The translations under genes and the position numbers were made by a program. Positions 1 through 6,849 of a stretch of 9,600 bases of DNA are shown piece after piece (within the stretch, counting starts at the first letter, position 1; each line of letters opens with the position of its first letter). The notes under the pieces are model-generated. The model ran no database searches. It was not told the DNA's origin and worked only from the letters and a program-made list of their open reading frames with translations. This stretch comes from Patescibacteria group bacterium UBA910. Lineage in GTDB: Bacteria; Patescibacteriota; Minisyncoccia; Phycocordibacterales; DATDWN01. The stretch spans positions 1,122 through 10,721 of the forward strand of contig DBEI01000003.1 of assembly GCA_002294445.1 (NCBI GenBank), in the 5' to 3' direction.

Positions 1-20
1 TTTAATTAGGAGTTCTATCA

Positions 21-274
21 ATGAAAACTCTTGTTCTGACTATTCTTTTCCTAGCTGTTGCGCTTTTTGCACAGAACCGTAAGACCATAATCACCACTGC
101 CAACATGGTTGGACAGCAACCGCTATCACCACTCGCTCAGACGACACCAAGCAGGTACCGACTGTCGAGGTGATCAGTCCGGCCGGAGCAATTGACCGAA
201 ACACAAAGGTCATTGTTTGGCTTTCGCAGAAAGACTACGTGCAATCGAAGAACTGCCTGCCGAAACCCAAGTAA
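21..274 (+). pseudogene. Small secreted protein gene, apparently frameshifted
   Basis: A good ribosome binding site (AGGAG, 8-12) sits 8 bases before ATG 21. The first frame encodes a signal-peptide-like start (MKTLVLTILFLAVALFA, then QNRK) and stops at TGA 171-173, giving 50 residues. From about base 110 that frame stops looking like a gene, while the frame ending at TAA 272-274 becomes strongly coding. Its tail includes VEVISPAGAIDRNTKVIVW and ends NCLPKPK, with G or C at most third codon positions. The terminator begins 9 bases after that TAA, which argues that 274 is the true end. A single-base indel somewhere between about 83 and 130 would join the frames into a protein of roughly 83 residues. 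The second frame is closed upstream by TAA at 80-82, so the switch lies after that point. It could be a real lesion or a sequencing/assembly error. The family is not recognised. Base composition is much richer in G+C than the liv genes next door. Confidence 0.5.
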
Positions 275-283
275 CAAAGACTC

Positions 284-316
284 AAAGAGGTGTCCAGTAT
301 GAACGCCTCTTTTTTT
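284..316 (+). terminator. Intrinsic terminator shared by two convergent units
   Basis: A ten-base-pair stem (284-293 pairing with 303-312, one G-U wobble) has a 9-base loop and runs into a T tract at 310-316, as expected for a rho-independent terminator of the plus-strand gene. On the minus strand the same hairpin lies directly after the livF stop codon (319-321), but there it is followed only by a weak, interrupted T run. It probably ends the plus-strand gene efficiently and the liv operon less so. Confidence 0.85.
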
Positions 317-318
317 CT

Positions 319-1041
319 TTACATATTTCCCAAGAAAACTTTTTCGAGTATCCCTGAAGACATCAACTCTGTCGGGACTCCTTCTGCAACAACCTTTCCC
401 TTATCAAGCACATAAGTGCGGTGTGCTATTTCATTCACTGACTTTAAATTATGCTCAACTATTATTATAGACGTTTTATGAGCTTCGTTTATTTCTTTTA
501 TTTTTTCAAATACTTCTTTTACCACTTTCGGAGCAAGTCCCAGTGAAGGCTCGTCCAAAAGTAAAACCTTTGGATCAGTCATCAGCCCTCTAGCAATCGC
601 AAGCATCTGCTGTTGTCCACCCGAAAGATTCCCCGACGATTCATTAAGTTTAATCTTCAGTGCTGGAAATAACTCAAGAACTTCTGCAATACGTTGTGTA
701 ATAATGTTTTTATTTGCTACAGTGTACGCTCCAATTTCAAGATTTTCTTTTATGGTCAGACTGCGAAATACTTTTCTCCCCTGTGGTACATAAGATACTC
801 CCCGATTTACCATTTCTTTTGCTAAAGGTAATACCGCTTTCTCATGCCACAAAATTTTTCCAGACTCGATTGGAGCTATACCAAAAATAGCTTTAAGAAT
901 AGTTGACTTACCCGCTCCATTTGGACCCATAAGCACAACAATCTCTCCTTCGTTTACAAACACACTCGCACCATCAAGAGCTTTTACTCCTCCATAATGA
1001 ACGTGAACATCTTTAAGTTGTAGTAAAAATTCTTTGTCCAT
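319..1041 (-). CDS. livF: Branched-chain amino acid ABC transporter ATPase LivF
   Basis: One of the two cytoplasmic ATPases that power a Liv/HAAT-type importer. It is 240 residues, close to the usual LivF length. All nucleotide-binding elements are present in order: Walker A GPNGAGKST (39-47), Q-loop Gln87 in VPQGRK, the signature LSGGQQQ (139-145), Walker B VLLLDEP (159-165) and the switch His197 in VEHN. The wording around the Q-loop and signature (VPQGR..F..L, LSGGQQQMLAIARGL, SLGLAP) is typical of LivF rather than LivG. The last gene of the operon, it starts 2 bases after the livG stop. Its AGGAG ribosome binding site (1049-1053, 7-base spacing) is built into the final livG codons, so the pair is probably translationally coupled. 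This is the clearest ribosome binding site among the low-GC genes. Family assignment is secure; the transported amino acid is not known. Confidence 0.95.
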   Translation of the reverse strand: MDKEFLLQLKDVHVHYGGVKALDGASVFVNEGEIVVLMGPNGAGKSTILKAIFGIAPIESGKILWHEKAVLPLAKEMVNRGVSYVPQGRKVFRSLTIKENLEIGAYTVANKNIITQRIAEVLELFPALKIKLNESSGNLSGGQQQMLAIARGLMTDPKVLLLDEPSLGLAPKVVKEVFEKIKEINEAHKTSIIIVEHNLKSVNEIAHRTYVLDKGKVVAEGVPTELMSSGILEKVFLGNM

Positions 1042-1043
1042 AA

Positions 1044-1796
1044 TTATTCTCCTAAATAAGCTTCTAAGACACTTTTTTGTGACAACACATGCTGAGGTAA
1101 ACCTTCTGCAAGGAGCTTACCACTATCCAACACTATCAAATGATCACAAAGTTCCCGAATAATATCCATATTATGCTCAACAAGGATGACGGTCTTTCCC
1201 TTTTGTTTCAAATCTTGAATTACAGAGATTACAATTTTTCGCATCTCAGGAAACAGTCCTGCGAATGGCTCATCAAAAAAGAAAATGTCGCTGTCATCTC
1301 CGAAGCCGTTTTGCATAGCAAGCACTCTCCCAATCTCAAGTAATTTCCTTTGTCCATACGACAGATTCTTTGCTAATTCATTTCTCTTTTCCCACAAACC
1401 AACTTTTATCAGTACCTCCTCTGCTCGTGCCAAGTGAAATTTCTTATGAGTTTCAAAAAGTGAGGCGAATACATTTCTTTTTGTAAGCACCACGAGAACA
1501 TTATCGAGTACTCGCATCTGCTCAAACAAATGTACATCTTGAAATGTTCGCGTGATACCGTAGTCGGCAATTTCATGTGGTAGTAACCTTTTTATTTCTT
1601 CGTTGTTTCCAACAACAACCAAGCCTCCATCTATTTTAATCACACCGGTAAGCAAGTTAATAAGCGTAGATTTTCCTGAACCATTTGGTCCGATAAGTCC
1701 TGTGATCTTCCCCTTCTCAAAACCAATAGAAAGACTATCGACAGCATGTACGCCGTCAAAATGTTTTGCTATTCCTTTGGTCTTGAGTATTTCCAT
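1044..1796 (-). CDS. livG: Branched-chain amino acid ABC transporter ATPase LivG
   Basis: Second ATPase of the Liv-type importer, 250 residues, expected to heterodimerise with LivF under the LivH/LivM channel. Visible motifs are Walker A GPNGSGKST (36-44), Q-loop Gln86 in TRTFQD, signature LSYGQRKLLEIGR (145-157), Walker B IFFFDEP (171-177) and switch His208 in VEHNMD. The TRTFQ.V.LF and LSYGQ wordings are the usual LivG hallmarks. Between the signature helix and Walker B there is a short polar insertion (MQNGFGDDSD, 161-170). The ATG overlaps the stop codon of the preceding binding-protein gene by one base (TAATG), which indicates coupled translation; no strong ribosome binding site is seen, only a weak AGAAG about 10 bases upstream. 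Confidence 0.95.
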   Translation of the reverse strand: MEILKTKGIAKHFDGVHAVDSLSIGFEKGKITGLIGPNGSGKSTLINLLTGVIKIDGGLVVVGNNEEIKRLLPHEIADYGITRTFQDVHLFEQMRVLDNVLVVLTKRNVFASLFETHKKFHLARAEEVLIKVGLWEKRNELAKNLSYGQRKLLEIGRVLAMQNGFGDDSDIFFFDEPFAGLFPEMRKIVISVIQDLKQKGKTVILVEHNMDIIRELCDHLIVLDSGKLLAEGLPQHVLSQKSVLEAYLGE

Positions 1797-2896
1797 TATT
1801 TTACTTCTACAAAATCAGTACCCTTAACTTGATATAATCTTTCAAACTTTTCTGAATATTGACCGCCTTTCATATTGATCTGATTATCTGTTCCAGAAAT
1901 ATTAACTTGTCGCATCGCATCGCTCACAGAAATATTTTTATCTTTCGCTATTTTTATTGCCGCTAACACAGTATTCACCCCATCGTACCCGAATGATACA
2001 AACACCGAAGCTCCCGGAGCCTCGCCATACTTTGCGAGATATTTTGCATCAAGACTCTTGGTATTATCAGCATACAGATTAGAAAAATATATACCTTCAG
2101 CACCTCCATCAGCTGTAGCTATTTCATCTATGGAGAATGAATCTCCTGTCATAAATGTAGTCTTCCAACCAAGTTGTTTTATTTCTTTAAGAAGCGGTCC
2201 GATTGTTGTGGGCAATAACGGAGCATATAATCCATCTGCGTTCAGAGTTTTTATTTTTGTAATCTGTGTTCTGAATTCTTTTTGGCTCGGTTGTACTTGT
2301 TCATTGAATACAACGTGACCACCGAGAGAAGTGAATCTCTTAGTAAAAGCATTAGCAATAATAGTAGACCACTCATCCAACGCACTCATGACAGCAACAT
2401 TTCGTAATTTAAGAGTGTTGTAAGCGTGATCAGCCATTATTTGACCAGCATATTCTGTAGAAAAACCAATAGTAAAGATATTTTTCCCAGCAGTCTTGAT
2501 GTAATCATTACTATCCCATGTTGCGAGAAGTGGAATTGAGCCGTTACTAAATATGCTCGCCATAGGTTTAACTTCTTGTAGAGTCGCCGTTATAACACCA
2601 TCCACTTTATCAATTGAAGTTAACTTATTTGCGGCATTAACAGAACTTTTAGCATCGGAATGATCATCCTCGTTTATAAACTTGATATCTGGATTACTCT
2701 TTTGAGCTTCTTCAATTGCGATCTGGGCACCTCTCAAAATCTCACCCCCAAAGAAAGCAAAGTCTCCAGTTATTGGTAATACAGAGCCAATCTTAATGGG
2801 TCCAGTTGCTACTGGCGTTTTATTTTTTGAAACTCCAAACAACACAATACCTAATATCAAGGTTATTCCAATTACGATCCATAACTTTTTATTCAT
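1796..2896 (-). CDS. Liv-type solute-binding protein 1, membrane-anchored
   Basis: A type 1 periplasmic-binding-fold receptor (LivJ-like, Peripla_BP_6 family) of 366 residues. It begins with two lysines and a hydrophobic segment (about 5-22), and the binding core opens with PIKIGSVLPITGD (33-45). No cysteine follows the hydrophobic segment, so it is not a lipoprotein; it should be either membrane-tethered or cut by ordinary signal peptidase. I chose ATG 2896 because the resulting start (MNKKLWI) matches the paralogue encoded just upstream (MNKKIWI). A TTG at 2920 would add 8 residues and overlap the upstream gene. The segment following VITATLQEVKPMA differs from the SxS/T ligand loop seen in the sister protein, which suggests a different ligand. 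It resembles the binding protein encoded at 6850-7938 (shared G..LP.TGD, then a conserved AA.KL...DKVD.. block) more than its immediate neighbour. Confidence 0.88.
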   Translation of the reverse strand: MNKKLWIVIGITLILGIVLFGVSKNKTPVATGPIKIGSVLPITGDFAFFGGEILRGAQIAIEEAQKSNPDIKFINEDDHSDAKSSVNAANKLTSIDKVDGVITATLQEVKPMASIFSNGSIPLLATWDSNDYIKTAGKNIFTIGFSTEYAGQIMADHAYNTLKLRNVAVMSALDEWSTIIANAFTKRFTSLGGHVVFNEQVQPSQKEFRTQITKIKTLNADGLYAPLLPTTIGPLLKEIKQLGWKTTFMTGDSFSIDEIATADGGAEGIYFSNLYADNTKSLDAKYLAKYGEAPGASVFVSFGYDGVNTVLAAIKIAKDKNISVSDAMRQVNISGTDNQINMKGGQYSEKFERLYQVKGTDFVEVK

Positions 2897-2900
2897 AAAT

Positions 2901-4028
2901 TTATTGATTAATTGGAACAATCACCCCATTTTTAACTTGACCAACTTGATACTGTTTGTTTTGAGTCACAACCCCTCCAATCGAATCAAACTTCACGTTG
3001 CCGAACGAAACAGTATCGAATGAATAAGAACCTATGTATTCAAGAGGATTTTGTTGTCCTTTTTTGAGAACATCAGCCATAATCATAATTGTGTCATAGG
3101 CGGTAGAAGCCGATAATACGGGGCCAGTAGAGTATGCCTTTTTATATTTATCAACAAAAGATTGAGAAGAAGGAGAATTTTCTACAAACGTAATCCCTTC
3201 AAGATATTGCTTGTAATCATTATTACTTTCAACAAATTGCCTAACGACATCATTTGAATATGTAGAGATACCTGGAATTATTTGCTTATGATCCCTGAGG
3301 AATCCTGCCACCATTTTTTCATCGTACATTCCAAACACCACACCATCCCCTCCACCTGCTTTTATCTTTGCAAAAGTGGTTTTGAAATCAGAAGTACCAG
3401 GATTTATGAGATCTGTTGAAATTATTTGAATTCCTTCGGCTTGTGCGGCTTTCTTAAAGAAATCTATAAATTCTGTGTAGTAAGGATCATTTTGAAAAAC
3501 AAGAGCAACTTTTGCCTTTCCTTGTTGTTTGATAGCTTTTACTAGACCATCAGTAAGAGAATCCACTCTGTACCAAACTGAGAAAACATTTTTAGTTGGA
3601 GTTCCTTGTTGTACGGCAGTAATACTTGCAGATGGACTGATCATTAAGACGTTCTTATCTTTTACAACTCCTTGGGCTCCGGGATAGCTATCAAGCCATG
3701 TAGGTCCAATGATATAAGATAGTCCATCAAAACTTACTAATTTTTGGACAGCAGAAATAGAGTCTTTGGAAGAACTTTTAGTATCTTCAAACACTACTTC
3801 TATTCGCTTGCCATTGACTCCCCCATTTGAGTTGATTTCATTTACAGCAAGATTAATTCCATTTTTTTCTGCTTCTCCCCACGTGGAAGCATCACCAGTA
3901 AGCGCAAGAGCAGCACCTATTTTAATAGGAACATTATCAGTTATTTTTGGTGTTTTCGATTTAACAACACCAATCCCTAGAATAACCACTATAACTATTG
4001 CTATCGCAATCCAGATTTTTTTATTCAT
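2901..4028 (-). CDS. Liv-type solute-binding protein 2, LivJ-like
   Basis: The most classical of the three receptors in the window, 375 residues. After an anchor-like N-terminus (MNKKIWIAIAIVIVVILGIG) the fold opens with VPIKIGAALALTGDAS (33-48), followed by the family pattern A.NEINSNGGVNGKRIEVVFED (61-82). A GPTWLDSYPGA loop (108-118) and ISPSAS (130-135) stand where LivJ/LivK hold the ligand's amino and carboxyl groups, so an amino-acid-type ligand is plausible but unproven. There are no cysteines, hence no lipobox and no disulfide. It lies 14 bases after livM. No good Shine-Dalgarno sequence precedes ATG 4028 and the upstream bases are nearly all A and T. Placement between the permease and ATPase genes makes it the likely core receptor of this transporter. 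Confidence 0.92.
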   Translation of the reverse strand: MNKKIWIAIAIVIVVILGIGVVKSKTPKITDNVPIKIGAALALTGDASTWGEAEKNGINLAVNEINSNGGVNGKRIEVVFEDTKSSSKDSISAVQKLVSFDGLSYIIGPTWLDSYPGAQGVVKDKNVLMISPSASITAVQQGTPTKNVFSVWYRVDSLTDGLVKAIKQQGKAKVALVFQNDPYYTEFIDFFKKAAQAEGIQIISTDLINPGTSDFKTTFAKIKAGGGDGVVFGMYDEKMVAGFLRDHKQIIPGISTYSNDVVRQFVESNNDYKQYLEGITFVENSPSSQSFVDKYKKAYSTGPVLSASTAYDTIMIMADVLKKGQQNPLEYIGSYSFDTVSFGNVKFDSIGGVVTQNKQYQVGQVKNGVIVPINQ

Positions 4029-4042
4029 AATAATCTATTAAA

Positions 4043-4909
4043 TTATAATTTATACTCCCCCATTAACCCTTGAGGTCTATACAGCATCAACAATACAAGA
4101 ATTAGGCCGTATGTCACCTGACGCATTTGCGCAGCAATATCTGACGGAAATCCAACAAAACGAAGGATTTCAGGCAAAATTACCAGACAAACCGCACCAA
4201 TCATTGCACCCTTATTATTTGCCAATCCTCCAAGAATGATGACTGCCAAAATAAAGATTGATTCTGATAGCGCAAAAGATGTCGGATCAACATAGGTAAT
4301 ATAGGAAGCATAAAATGCTCCAGCAACGGAAGAGATCATTGCTCCGATAACAAAAATAGTCAGTTTGAAAAAGAGCGTATTGTATCCAAATACTTGTATT
4401 GCTTTTTCGTCTTCACGAATCGCTTTGAGCACTCTACCGAAAGATGACTTTGTAATAAATTCAGAAAGAAAGTATACAAGTATTGCACAGATAATAACTA
4501 GAATCAGAAAATAATTATTCTCACTAAAATCAAGACCAAACAATGTAGGCTTGGCAATGCCCGGAATACCGAGCGGTCCCCGAGTGAGACTCTGCCAATT
4601 AAGAAAAATACTATAGACAATAATATTAAAACCAAAGGAACCGAGAGCAAAATAATCCCCGTTAAATTTTGACAGAACGTATCCTATCGCAAGACTTATG
4701 ATTCCTGTAATGATTATTCCTGCAATAAGTGCTAGGAAAAAATTAATCCCAAAAGATGTGAGAAGTATTGCAGTGACATATGCTCCGATACCATAAAAAG
4801 CGGCCTGAGTTATTGACAATAGACCAGTAAAACCAACAACGAGATTTAGAGACATCGCGAGCATCGAGTATATTCCGATAATTATTGCGATGTGTATAAG
4901 GTATTCCAT
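4043..4909 (-). CDS. livM: Branched-chain amino acid ABC transporter permease LivM
   Basis: Integral membrane subunit, 288 residues, with about eight or more hydrophobic segments across its length. Diagnostic stretches are LNLVVGFTGLLSITQAAFYG (21-40), the family N-terminal signature, and the EAA-type coupling loop GRVLKAIREDEKAIQVFGYN (158-177) that docks on the ATPases. Others are the DPTSFALSESIFILAVIILGG stretch near residues 208-228, and RPQGLMG at the C-terminus. It pairs with LivH to make the translocation path. It is shorter than the E. coli LivM, lacking that protein's long N-terminal extension, as in many Gram-positive and archaeal homologues. It starts one base after the livH stop with no clear ribosome binding site, which implies coupled translation. 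Confidence 0.94.
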   Translation of the reverse strand: MEYLIHIAIIIGIYSMLAMSLNLVVGFTGLLSITQAAFYGIGAYVTAILLTSFGINFFLALIAGIIITGIISLAIGYVLSKFNGDYFALGSFGFNIIVYSIFLNWQSLTRGPLGIPGIAKPTLFGLDFSENNYFLILVIICAILVYFLSEFITKSSFGRVLKAIREDEKAIQVFGYNTLFFKLTIFVIGAMISSVAGAFYASYITYVDPTSFALSESIFILAVIILGGLANNKGAMIGAVCLVILPEILRFVGFPSDIAAQMRQVTYGLILVLLMLYRPQGLMGEYKL

Positions 4910-4910
4910 A

Positions 4911-5777
4911 TTATTTTTTTCGGAGTATTCCTTCTGGTCGGAATAGCAGAAAGATAATCAAAACTGCAAATGAAATTGCATCTTTCCATTCTCCAGAGAT
5001 TTTCCATATACCAAAATTTTCTATAAAACCAAGCAAAAATGATCCAAGTACCCCGCCGTAAATATTTCCAATACCACCAATAATTGAAGCGATCACTCCT
5101 TTGAGAAGAAGTGAGAATCCCATCGTTGGTTCAATGCCAGTATCAAACCCGACTAAGATTCCAGCTAGTCCTGCAATAGCAGAGCCCAGAAAAAATACTT
5201 TGCTTATAATCGAATCAGTGTCTATACCGACTATTTTGGAAACTTCCACATCATCAGAGACTGCTTTGACGGCTTTACCAAATTTTGTAAATCTGAGCAA
5301 AAGTACCAATCCAAACATTATGAGAATAGAAATTATAAGAGTAATAAGCTGAACACCAGTGATTACTCCTCCAAGTATTTGGTAAGTATTTGCATTAATC
5401 GTTACGGGAAAGACTTGAAATTGGCTTGAAAAAAGAATGGAGATCACTGCTTGAAGCAAGGTCATCACTCCCAAAGCCGTCACCATATAGACCATGCTCG
5501 ACGCTTTCTGTTTACGTAATCTTTCATACACTATTTTTTCAATAAGAAAACCGATGAGTCCTGCGATAAGCACCCCAAGTACAATGCTTAGGTAGATATT
5601 GAGGCCAAGCATTTTTGAGAAATAGAAAACAGCGTATCCACCAACTGCCGTGAGTACACCATATCCCAAATCAAAAAACTGGGCAGTGCCGTAAATGAGG
5701 TTGAATCCAAGGGTCACCATCGAGTAAATAGCTCCAGCAATAACACTATTCACAATCAGTTGCGAGATGATTTCCAT
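4911..5777 (-). CDS. livH: Branched-chain amino acid ABC transporter permease LivH
   Basis: First gene of the liv operon; a 288-residue membrane permease. Family hallmarks are GAIYSMVTLGFNLIYGTAQF (15-34), the coupling loop GKAVKAVSDDVEVSKIVGID (167-186), the GGIGNIYGGVLG turn (233-244) and a C-terminal RPEGILRKK. The reading frame is open up to 6008, but the extra 77 residues look unlike any permease and would span the predicted promoter, so ATG 5777 is used. With it the protein has the normal LivH length and the canonical start (MEIISQLIVNSVIAG). The -10 element ends just 6 bases before this ATG, so the transcript may be leaderless. LivH and LivM form the channel of the importer. Confidence 0.94.
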   Translation of the reverse strand: MEIISQLIVNSVIAGAIYSMVTLGFNLIYGTAQFFDLGYGVLTAVGGYAVFYFSKMLGLNIYLSIVLGVLIAGLIGFLIEKIVYERLRKQKASSMVYMVTALGVMTLLQAVISILFSSQFQVFPVTINANTYQILGGVITGVQLITLIISILIMFGLVLLLRFTKFGKAVKAVSDDVEVSKIVGIDTDSIISKVFFLGSAIAGLAGILVGFDTGIEPTMGFSLLLKGVIASIIGGIGNIYGGVLGSFLLGFIENFGIWKISGEWKDAISFAVLIIFLLFRPEGILRKK

Positions 5778-5783
5778 AACACC

Positions 5784-5812
5784 ACTATACCGTAATATTT
5801 GACCCCCATCAA
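5784..5812 (-). promoter_or_regulatory. Predicted liv operon promoter
   Basis: Read on the minus strand, TTGATG (5807-5812) and TATAGT (5784-5789) are separated by 17 bases, a good sigma-70-type match. The -10 box is only 6 bases from ATG 5777, so transcription would start at or next to the initiator codon. There is no room for a conventional ribosome binding site. A weaker alternative pairing exists slightly upstream (TTTTGT with TATTAC, 16 bases). Confidence 0.55.
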
Positions 5813-5847
5813 CACAAAACACTTGAGAATACGAGTTATTTGACAGA

Positions 5848-5876
5848 TTGACTTTTACATTGTTTAGATATATAAT
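5848..5876 (+). promoter_or_regulatory. Strong promoter of the HAD-like gene
   Basis: TTGACT (5848-5853) and a perfect TATAAT (5871-5876) are exactly 17 bases apart. The expected start site near 5883 gives a leader of about 40 bases that holds the AGGGAG ribosome binding site at 5909-5914. It points away from the liv promoter, with the two -35 boxes about 35 bases apart, so the 144-base gap is a compact divergent control region. Confidence 0.75.
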
Positions 5877-5898
5877 ATTTTTAGAAATTGTATCTAAA
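5863..5898. repeat. Inverted repeat spanning the -10 box (possible operator)
   Basis: TTTAGATA (5863-5870) is matched by its exact inverted copy TATCTAAA (5891-5898) with 20 bases between. The left arm abuts the TATAAT box and the right arm lies just past the predicted start site, the place where a dimeric repressor would block RNA polymerase. The left arm precedes the predicted start, so this is better read as a DNA site than as an RNA hairpin. Both arms are AT-rich, so chance is possible. Confidence 0.4.
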
Positions 5899-5921
5899 AA
5901 AATTTCACAGGGAGCACCGCA

Positions 5922-6776
5922 ATGAAGATTTTTGCTGATCAAAAGATTGGAGAGCTTCTGGCCACACTGTTTTCTCAGATTGGTGACCAGAACTTCTACG
6001 TCGTGCAATTGGAACAGAAACTGACTCCATACGATAATCTACAAGATGTTGCTGGACTCAGCATTGTTCTTGAAATTGCAAAGGAAGGTCTGCCTGTTGT
6101 TATGCTCGGATGGCAGACAGCAGAGATGTACATCGATCGCAAAGGCCAAGAGTGGCATGCAGCGATGGCATACCCGAACGTGATGCTCCGGCGCTTACCA
6201 GCACTACCGGAAGATCTCATGAGTGCAATCGAAGAGGTTGCAGTTGGCAGTCGCCAGCCCGACCCTCTCGCAATCGCACTCCTCACCGCCAAGCAAACAC
6301 AAGACACGATCGGAGTCCTTAATCACGATCTATCTTCCGCCCGACGAGACACTGATCGAATGGTGCAATGGGAGGAGAAAGCTCGTGGAGTATTTGGTGA
6401 TCAACCTCAAGCAGAATTGATTTCTTTGGTGGAATCAGCAAAATCCACCAGAGAAATCAAAAGCCAGTTTGCAGGTCAGAAATTCCCCGACGTATGCGTG
6501 GATGTGGAGGGGACCCTTCTGACCTCGGACGGACAACTTCGTCCTGAAGTTCTCGCTTTAGTAAAAGAAAAAGCGGACGGCGGGCCGATCACCATCTGGA
6601 CAGGCGGAGACGTACACGCTCTTTCCAAGCAACTTCATAAGGCCGGGGTTTTCTACAAGATCACCTCGAAGTCCACCATGAAAGGTGCGACTGTTCGAGT
6701 AGTCATTGACGACCAGCCGGAGGCCACTTTCAAAAGTGACTACGGTATCGGTCACGAGGAGTACATTCAAGTCTAG
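5922..6776 (+). CDS. Two-domain protein with C-terminal HAD-like domain
   Basis: A 284-residue soluble protein with an AGGGAG ribosome binding site 7 bases before the ATG. The C-terminal part (about 188-284) reads as a HAD-superfamily fold. It has a motif I DVEGTLL (194-200) with nucleophile Asp194, a motif II Thr227 in ITIWTGGD, a candidate motif III lysine at 250 or 254, and a motif IV VVIDD (260-264). The usual DxD of HAD phosphatases is DxE here, so the general acid would be Glu196, an unusual substitution that may alter or weaken activity. The N-terminal half (1-107) is not recognised. Its stretch IAKEGLPVVMLG, followed by an NVMLRRLPALPEDLMSAI segment, loosely recalls a receiver-type alpha/beta domain without the phosphorylatable aspartate. 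A charged helical linker (about 120-180) joins the two. Base composition is clearly richer in G+C than the surrounding genes (33 of 60 bases at 6121-6180, hand-counted). Confidence 0.8.
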   Translation: MKIFADQKIGELLATLFSQIGDQNFYVVQLEQKLTPYDNLQDVAGLSIVLEIAKEGLPVVMLGWQTAEMYIDRKGQEWHAAMAYPNVMLRRLPALPEDLMSAIEEVAVGSRQPDPLAIALLTAKQTQDTIGVLNHDLSSARRDTDRMVQWEEKARGVFGDQPQAELISLVESAKSTREIKSQFAGQKFPDVCVDVEGTLLTSDGQLRPEVLALVKEKADGGPITIWTGGDVHALSKQLHKAGVFYKITSKSTMKGATVRVVIDDQPEATFKSDYGIGHEEYIQV

Positions 6777-6797
6777 AGTTCGCACGTGGACTAAAGC

Positions 6798-6825
6798 AAA
6801 GCCCCGATTTCGGTCGGGGCTTTTT
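6798..6825 (+). terminator. Intrinsic terminator, likely bidirectional
   Basis: A GC-rich stem (6798-6807 with 6814-6823) closed by a T-G wobble over a TTCG loop is followed by T bases to 6825. It lies 21 bases after the stop of the HAD-like gene. On the opposite strand the same hairpin follows the stop of the binding protein at 6850 and is trailed by TTTGCTTT, so it can serve both converging transcripts. Confidence 0.92.
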
Positions 6826-6849
6826 CAATGCTTAGATTTTTATTTAATT

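Noticed and set aside
83..130. Programmed -1 frameshift in the small secreted-protein gene
   Set aside because: No X XXY YYZ slippery heptamer or following stable hairpin is visible in the crossing zone, so an indel is the simpler explanation.
2897..2920. TTG start for binding protein 1 overlapping its upstream neighbour
   Set aside because: The ATG start gives an MNKK beginning identical to the paralogue next door. A GGTGA just before the TTG is too close to act as a normal ribosome binding site. Not fully excluded.
5778..6008. Upstream extension of livH adding 77 residues
   Set aside because: It runs through the predicted liv promoter and antisense to the HAD-like gene's start, has no permease-like sequence, and the ATG at 5777 gives the normal LivH length and start.
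5922..6240. N-terminal half of the HAD-like protein as a true response-regulator receiver
   Set aside because: The acidic pocket and phosphorylatable aspartate at the end of a third strand are not evident; only a loose resemblance remains.
5996..6307. Open frame of about 103 codons on the minus strand
   Set aside because: It is the antisense of the well-supported HAD-like gene, has an odd Ser/Arg/Cys-rich composition and no ribosome binding site.
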